This document shows, in pieces, positions 35,201-38,244 of a stretch of DNA of 38,244 nt. The notes under the pieces are model-generated. The model made no database searches, was not told the origin of the DNA, and saw only the letters and a program-made list of their open reading frames with translations. Each line of letters begins with the position of its first letter. Position 1 is the stretch's first letter. Where the stretch lies: positions 1 through 38,244 of the forward strand of contig JAHLLB010000044.1 of NCBI GenBank assembly GCA_020444425.1, written 5' to 3'. A program made the translations under genes and the position numbers. The stretch comes from a bacterium. GTDB taxonomy: Bacteria; Electryoneota; Electryoneia; Electryoneales; Electryoneaceae.

Positions 35201-36375
35201 GAGGAATCGGTCTGCGTCGGATCCGGCTGCGGCATGAAGGTCTGTTGCAGCTGCGCCATGTCGATACCGGTCAAACGCAGGGTCAGGTTGTGCTGCATCA
35301 GGCTGTCGAGCGTGATCGCACCGGTGGCGTCGATGTTGCCGCCGAAGGTTTCCACATGCAGTTCGTCCAGCGTCACCTCGCTCAGCGAGCCGCGTGCACC
35401 GAGCTTGAGATCATTCACCCGGTACTCACCCGCCCGGATACGATGTCCGCGCAGATTCACGACAAACACCGGGTCGCTGGCGGACCCATCCACCGTCGCG
35501 TCCAGCAGCAACGCACCGCGCAACGGCTTCACCGCGTCCGGGAGCAGATCGCCGAACTGCCGGCTCAGCGACGCCAGGTCCGCGTTCAACCGCACCCCGG
35601 CCTCGAAGGACTGCGTCGAATCCTCGCCCGCCACGATCTCGCCTGAACCCTCACCTGCCAGCTCTGCACCCGGCACAACCAGCTTCAACGAATCAACCTG
35701 CAGTTGCTCATCGACCAGATGCCCGTTCATCATGAAGTCCTGCACCAGCAGCTCGCGGCCATCGGTGTCAACTTTCGCCTGATCCCAGAGCAGCTCATAG
35801 TCGTACCGTCCGCCGAGGTAACCGCGCGCGTGCAAGACGAGGCTGTCCAGCCGTGCGTCCAGCGGCAATTCCTCGTCCCGGTACGTCGCCTCCGCCAGAT
35901 GGACCCGCGCTCCACCCAGCGAAATCTCATACGGGAACGGCGCGGCAGCGGTGTCCGGCGCGGTGGTGTCAGCAGGAAACTCCGGCAGGTTGAGGCGGCC
36001 ATCCGGTGTCTTCAGCAGGTGCGCCGCCAAACTGTCTACAGCCAGCGAATCGACCCGGATCCACTTGTTCATCAACGGCAGCAGGTCATACTGCACCTTC
36101 AACCGGCTGAACGCGACGAGGTCCTGATCGGTCGCGATTTCACGGTGGCGGACATGCACATCGAACAACGTCGTGGACGAAAACAGGTTGGTTTCAAGAT
36201 CGCCGATCTGAATGTCGAGTCCGGTGAGATCGGCCAGACGTGTCTGCGCTTGCTCACGGATGAAATTCTCGCCCGGCGGGAGGGTGAGATAAATCAGCGC
36301 ACCCACCACCAGCACAACTGGCAGCAGGAGCAGGATGGTAATGACCGTGATGATTCGTTTCGCAGCGACACGCAT
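32248..36375 (-). CDS. tamB: TamB-type translocation and assembly protein (DUF490 C-terminus)
   Basis: TamB is a long, inner-membrane-anchored periplasmic bridge protein that works with TamA in outer-membrane assembly and lipid transport. The 1375-residue protein starts with a membrane anchor (residues about 9-31, IITVITILLLLPVVLVVGAL). An AsmA-like N-terminal domain and a very long beta-strand-rich body of near-repeated segments follow. The C-terminal TamB domain contains RVSLDEGYVMYLDRKFSIQ, QSSILSLLTFGTPHAG, GNLFAPEESGATLLATKE, NENSIRISYFLSKNWTI and a final VRWNEIRWK. Its stop overlaps the tamA start. In E. coli the order is tamA then tamB; here tamB comes first. Confidence 0.93.
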   Translation of the reverse strand: MRVAAKRIITVITILLLLPVVLVVGALIYLTLPPGENFIREQAQTRLADLTGLDIQIGDLETNLFSSTTLFDVHVRHREIATDQDLVAFSRLKVQYDLLPLMNKWIRVDSLAVDSLAAHLLKTPDGRLNLPEFPADTTAPDTAAAPFPYEISLGGARVHLAEATYRDEELPLDARLDSLVLHARGYLGGRYDYELLWDQAKVDTDGRELLVQDFMMNGHLVDEQLQVDSLKLVVPGAELAGEGSGEIVAGEDSTQSFEAGVRLNADLASLSRQFGDLLPDAVKPLRGALLLDATVDGSASDPVFVVNLRGHRIRAGEYRVNDLKLGARGSLSEVTLDELHVETFGGNIDATGAITLDSLMQHNLTLRLTGIDMAQLQQTFMPQPDPTQTDSSAGLQRIEGTVGGQLTSSGPLSQPWSLQADASLAANVQEPRGLVAEYALDVNYSNHQGSVTFRRGETVINAEASINTNAVDGSFKMDVPRLVELAGPLGVEGLTGSLSGNGRFRGNMKNPLITATVSSSGITYQNFPVDSLLADVSFDSSGLVVNESHLSGEIAPIDSSAAPFGLSDLHGSFRYQGAVSGKVPDLRGSVEIQGEALGYGDVVTDSLEARVRMRNQRVELTKLQVFRDERWITLQGNYDLENADGELALWFSSERRDRGDDEDDEDAKPSVTQDSTSQQLRFGQQGDGRLRLEFALLDSQQFRVTGKGGRINLADLPRVHPGISGVSGMLAANLSFEGSATNPHGRLELILDSLRAADFTVDTLRATVDLDTARVQTDLRLILQQSSPLTASVTLPLDRTATGLAVSETRKLSAEVVGDDVDIAFLNQVMPEGLSVGGLLSISYHASGTLTRPLILGEISVDSARVDLGEGNPSIDGITIRVTQYDTVLTIEKINATALDHYFQIDGEATLHDMREVSAHTALKVDNRVAMRLEANYAQDGYRAELDLPGLPLNMAQQLSPDITDFQGVLSGRATVEGDTGLPRIKGELKGRGIRFKMNQMNDVLYNGNFQLSLDNESVVIDTLHARYGDDGKIIVDGRVDLKEDYPFFALRVRGTNIHYEQEDLEVSLDGMTLNFNTNEQNRHVISGDIRLGETRYTRDYRIDTIMRSLDAQPVRQIRKPNEIAENIELNVRLREADNLWVDNNLAKIRMDANIGVIGTISDPIITGRVSLDEGYVMYLDRKFSIQEGVIDFVDTRDINPYLNIIATSRVIDYDQGEQYEYNITLMITGNAKSAKIELTSDPYLEQSSILSLLTFGTPHAGDTGIGSQAGSLAGRAVSSYVGSRVGSAFGLEQVSVQGNLFAPEESGATLLATKEISNRAEITYITNVDGFNENSIRISYFLSKNWTITGETNQEGEGSVDLKLKVRWNEIRWK

Positions 36376-36584
36376 GCGGATGCAAGCCTTCCAGTGGGCG
36401 AAATACTGCCGTCAAAACTACAACACGGGCATACCGTGAATAGCACATTCCTTACCCGTGCGAGACCATGCGGGAGACGGGGCCGCCCGTCTCAGCATAC
36501 GGCTCCCAACCCCGCGATGCGCTTGAGAAGCCGACGCGAATATGCCTATTTGCTCAACAACGACAACGCGATCCGGAGACAATG

Positions 36585-38009
36585 ATGCAACAGTTCAAGC
36601 TCTACATCGACGGTGACTGGGTGGAAACCGGCAACTGGGATACGGTCGAAGATAAATACAACGGCGAACCGTACGCCGAGGTTGCACTTGCAGGCGAACG
36701 TGAACTGGAAATGGCATGCGCGGCGGCGGAGAAAAGTTTCGAGAAAACGCGCGCCCTGAGTGCTCACCAGAGAGCCGAAATCCTCGACGAAATCGCGTTC
36801 ACCCTGAACGCACGCGCCGAAGAGATCGCGGAAACCATCGCCGTGGAAGGCGGGAAAACGTGGAAATACGCCCTCGGCGAAGCCGCCCGCGCCCATGAAA
36901 CCTTCACCTTTGCCGCCGGGGTTGCACGCACACTGCACGGCGAAACCGTGCCGATGGACGCCTCCTCACGCGGTGGTAACTACTTCGGCATGTGGCTGCG
37001 CGAACCGGTCGGCGTTGTCGGTGCGATCACGCCGTTCAATTTTCCGCTCAACCTCGTCGCGCACAAAGTCGCGCCCGCCATCGCCGCCGGCTGCCCGATC
37101 GTGCTCAAGCCCGCCGGTACCACACCGGTTACCGCGCTTAAGCTGGCCGAAATTATCGAACAAACCGCCTGGCCGGACGGCGCGTTCAACGTCATTCACG
37201 GCAGCGGCCGCAGCATCGGCATGGGACTGGTGAAAGATCCGCGCGTCGCCAAGCTCACGTTTACCGGGTCCGTCGAAGTCGGCAAGACCATCAAGCAGAA
37301 CAGCGGGCTGAAACGTGTCACCCTCGAGCTGGGCAATACCTCGCCGGTCGTCGTGGACGAATCCGCCGACCTCGAGCGCGCAGTCGATCAATGCGTGATG
37401 GGCGCCTTCTCCCATACCGGGCAGGTGTGCATCTCGGTACAGCGGATTTACGTGCATGAAGCCATTGCCGATGACTTCACCCACGCCTTCTGCCAGAAAA
37501 CGAAGAGCCTGGTCGTCGATCACCCGTTGAACAAGGAGGCCGACGTCAGCTCATTGATTTCCATCGGCGATTGCGAACGCATTGACCTGTGGATCAAGGA
37601 GGCCGTCGCCAACGGCGCGACTGTGCTCGCGGGCGGGGAAAGGTTGAGCGAACGCGCATACGCGCCGACGGTGCTCACCGACACGAGCCCGAAGATGAAG
37701 GTCTGGTCGGACGAAGTGTTCGGGCCGGCGGTGCTGATCGAACGCGTGTCCAGTTTTGAGCAAGGCCTGAAGCTGGCCGACGACACAACCTTCGGCTTGC
37801 AGGCAGGCGTGTTCACCGCCCGTATCGACCAGATGTTCGACGCCATCCGTGGCCTCAACTTCGGCGGGGTGATGGTCAACGAAGTCCCGACCTTCCGTGT
37901 CGATCAAATGCCGTATGGCGGCAACCGCGACTCCGGTATCGGACGCGAAGGGGTGCGCTTCGCCGTCGACGAAATGACCAACATCAAGATGGTGGTGGTG
38001 AAGGTTTAG
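36585..38009 (+). CDS. NAD(P)-dependent aldehyde dehydrogenase
   Basis: The enzyme oxidises an aldehyde to a carboxylic acid with NAD(P)+. Numbered from ATG 36585, the 474-residue protein has the oxyanion Asn N152 in TPFNFPLN, cofactor-binding K175 in VLKPA, the Rossmann turn TFTGSVEVGK, the general-base Glu E248 in TLELGNTSP and the catalytic Cys C282 in TGQVCISVQR. The GNTSP after the Glu replaces the more usual GGKSP. GGAG lies six bases before this ATG; the ATG at 36582 would give one more Met. The substrate is not identifiable from these motifs. It is divergent from tamB and is followed by a heptamer array. Confidence 0.93.
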   Translation: MQQFKLYIDGDWVETGNWDTVEDKYNGEPYAEVALAGERELEMACAAAEKSFEKTRALSAHQRAEILDEIAFTLNARAEEIAETIAVEGGKTWKYALGEAARAHETFTFAAGVARTLHGETVPMDASSRGGNYFGMWLREPVGVVGAITPFNFPLNLVAHKVAPAIAAGCPIVLKPAGTTPVTALKLAEIIEQTAWPDGAFNVIHGSGRSIGMGLVKDPRVAKLTFTGSVEVGKTIKQNSGLKRVTLELGNTSPVVVDESADLERAVDQCVMGAFSHTGQVCISVQRIYVHEAIADDFTHAFCQKTKSLVVDHPLNKEADVSSLISIGDCERIDLWIKEAVANGATVLAGGERLSERAYAPTVLTDTSPKMKVWSDEVFGPAVLIERVSSFEQGLKLADDTTFGLQAGVFTARIDQMFDAIRGLNFGGVMVNEVPTFRVDQMPYGGNRDSGIGREGVRFAVDEMTNIKMVVVKV

Positions 38010-38012
38010 TCC

Positions 38013-38068
38013 TGAGACCTGAGACTTGAGACCAGCGACTTGAGACTTGAGACTTGAGACTTGAGACA
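38013..38068. repeat. Post-stop heptamer array after the aldehyde dehydrogenase, (TGAGACT) x 8
   Basis: Eight in-register units begin 3 bp after the stop: TGAGACC, TGAGACT, TGAGACC, AGCGACT, three TGAGACT and TGAGACA. The unit is the same as at 1910-1979. Confidence 0.93.
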
Positions 38069-38081
38069 AATCTGGTCGTGC

Positions 38082-38103
38082 CCGTGTTTGCTTGCAAACG
38101 CGG
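38082..38103 (+). terminator. Terminator-like hairpin after the array
   Basis: CCGTGTTTGC / GCAAACGCGG with one G-T pair and no clear T-run (GACGTGTT follows). It occupies the same position after a TGAGACT array as the strong terminator at 1993-2022 and looks like a diverged copy of it. Confidence 0.55.
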
Positions 38104-38133
38104 ACGTGTTGCCCTTCGTTCAGCGAAACCGAT

Positions 38134-38200
38134 GACACTTACGGAGTAAGTGTCCCCGCAGATCGTTGACAAACCCCGGATTGCCAGGGGTGTCATTCTG
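38134..38200. repeat. Partial diverged copy of the 282-bp unit
   Basis: A GACACTTAC / GTAAGTGTC hairpin at 38134-38154 is followed by CGCAGATCGTTGACAAACCC and CGGATTGCCAGGGGTGTCAT. These match positions 9490-9530 of the 282-bp unit with few changes and reach the GTCATTCTG end of the MITE-like element. Confidence 0.8.
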
Positions 38201-38224
38201 GGTGTAATACTCATTTCGTGTTGG
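38193..38224. repeat. Dispersed repeat, inverted copy of 27-58
   Basis: TGGGTGTAATACTCA and CGTGTTGG match the reverse complement of 27-58 with a few substitutions. It adjoins the diverged copy of the 282-bp unit. Confidence 0.55.
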
Positions 38225-38244
38225 TTTTGAGCTCACTTACGAAC

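Overview
This GC-rich (visibly about 60% G+C) window comes from a Gram-negative bacterium: it encodes a TamB/TamA (Omp85) outer-membrane assembly pair, several predicted beta-barrel proteins and Tat-exported sulfatases. A secreted protein at 15447-17813 ends in a type IX secretion (Por) C-terminal sorting domain of the YPNPFN...GxYFLHL type. That domain, together with an SppA carrying an N-terminal barrel-like region, points to the Fibrobacteres-Chlorobi-Bacteroidetes (FCB) superphylum, probably an uncultured candidate lineage rather than a classical Bacteroidetes. This placement is inference; there is no rRNA or ribosomal marker here. No tRNA, rRNA, CRISPR array, transposase or phage gene was found.

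Layout. 1-9355: housekeeping and accessory genes (TetR regulator with tandem operators, GNAT acetyltransferase, a beta-barrel candidate, D-amino-acid aminotransferase, a small membrane protein, SppA fusion, HicAB toxin-antitoxin, DUF58 protein). 9405-10278: a 282-bp unit in three tandem copies, each holding a MITE-like inverted-repeat element and several perfect hairpins. 10291-13384: photolyase, an orphan histidine kinase and hypoxanthine phosphoribosyltransferase. 13638-23355: a catabolic island of four paralogous Tat-exported sulfatases, interrupted by two minus-strand secreted proteins, one of them an AT-rich BNR-repeat protein with a T9SS tail. 23661-29362: polyprenyl synthase, a GCS2-type ligase/CBS fusion in operon with an AstE-like deacylase, a second TetR regulator and SfsA. 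29480-38009: a beta-barrel candidate, tamA-tamB and an aldehyde dehydrogenase.

How the parts fit. The four sulfatases probably desulfate an extracellular or periplasmic sulfated substrate; the T9SS-tailed BNR protein between them may be a surface partner. The envelope genes (tamAB, sppA fusion, barrels) suit a lineage with elaborate secretion. The sulfatase-activating enzyme (FGE or anSME) and the T9SS machinery must be encoded elsewhere.

The most unusual signal is non-coding. Short tandem arrays, mostly of 7-bp units, start within 0 to about 12 bp of the stop codon of at least six genes on both strands, with a different unit at different genes; one more gene has 9- and 10-bp arrays in the same place. 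In addition, dispersed hairpins built on GGGACACTT, a MITE-like element with GTCATTCTGA ends, and a 32-bp repeat present in inverted orientation at the two ends of the window show that the intergenic space is colonised by several non-autonomous repeat families.
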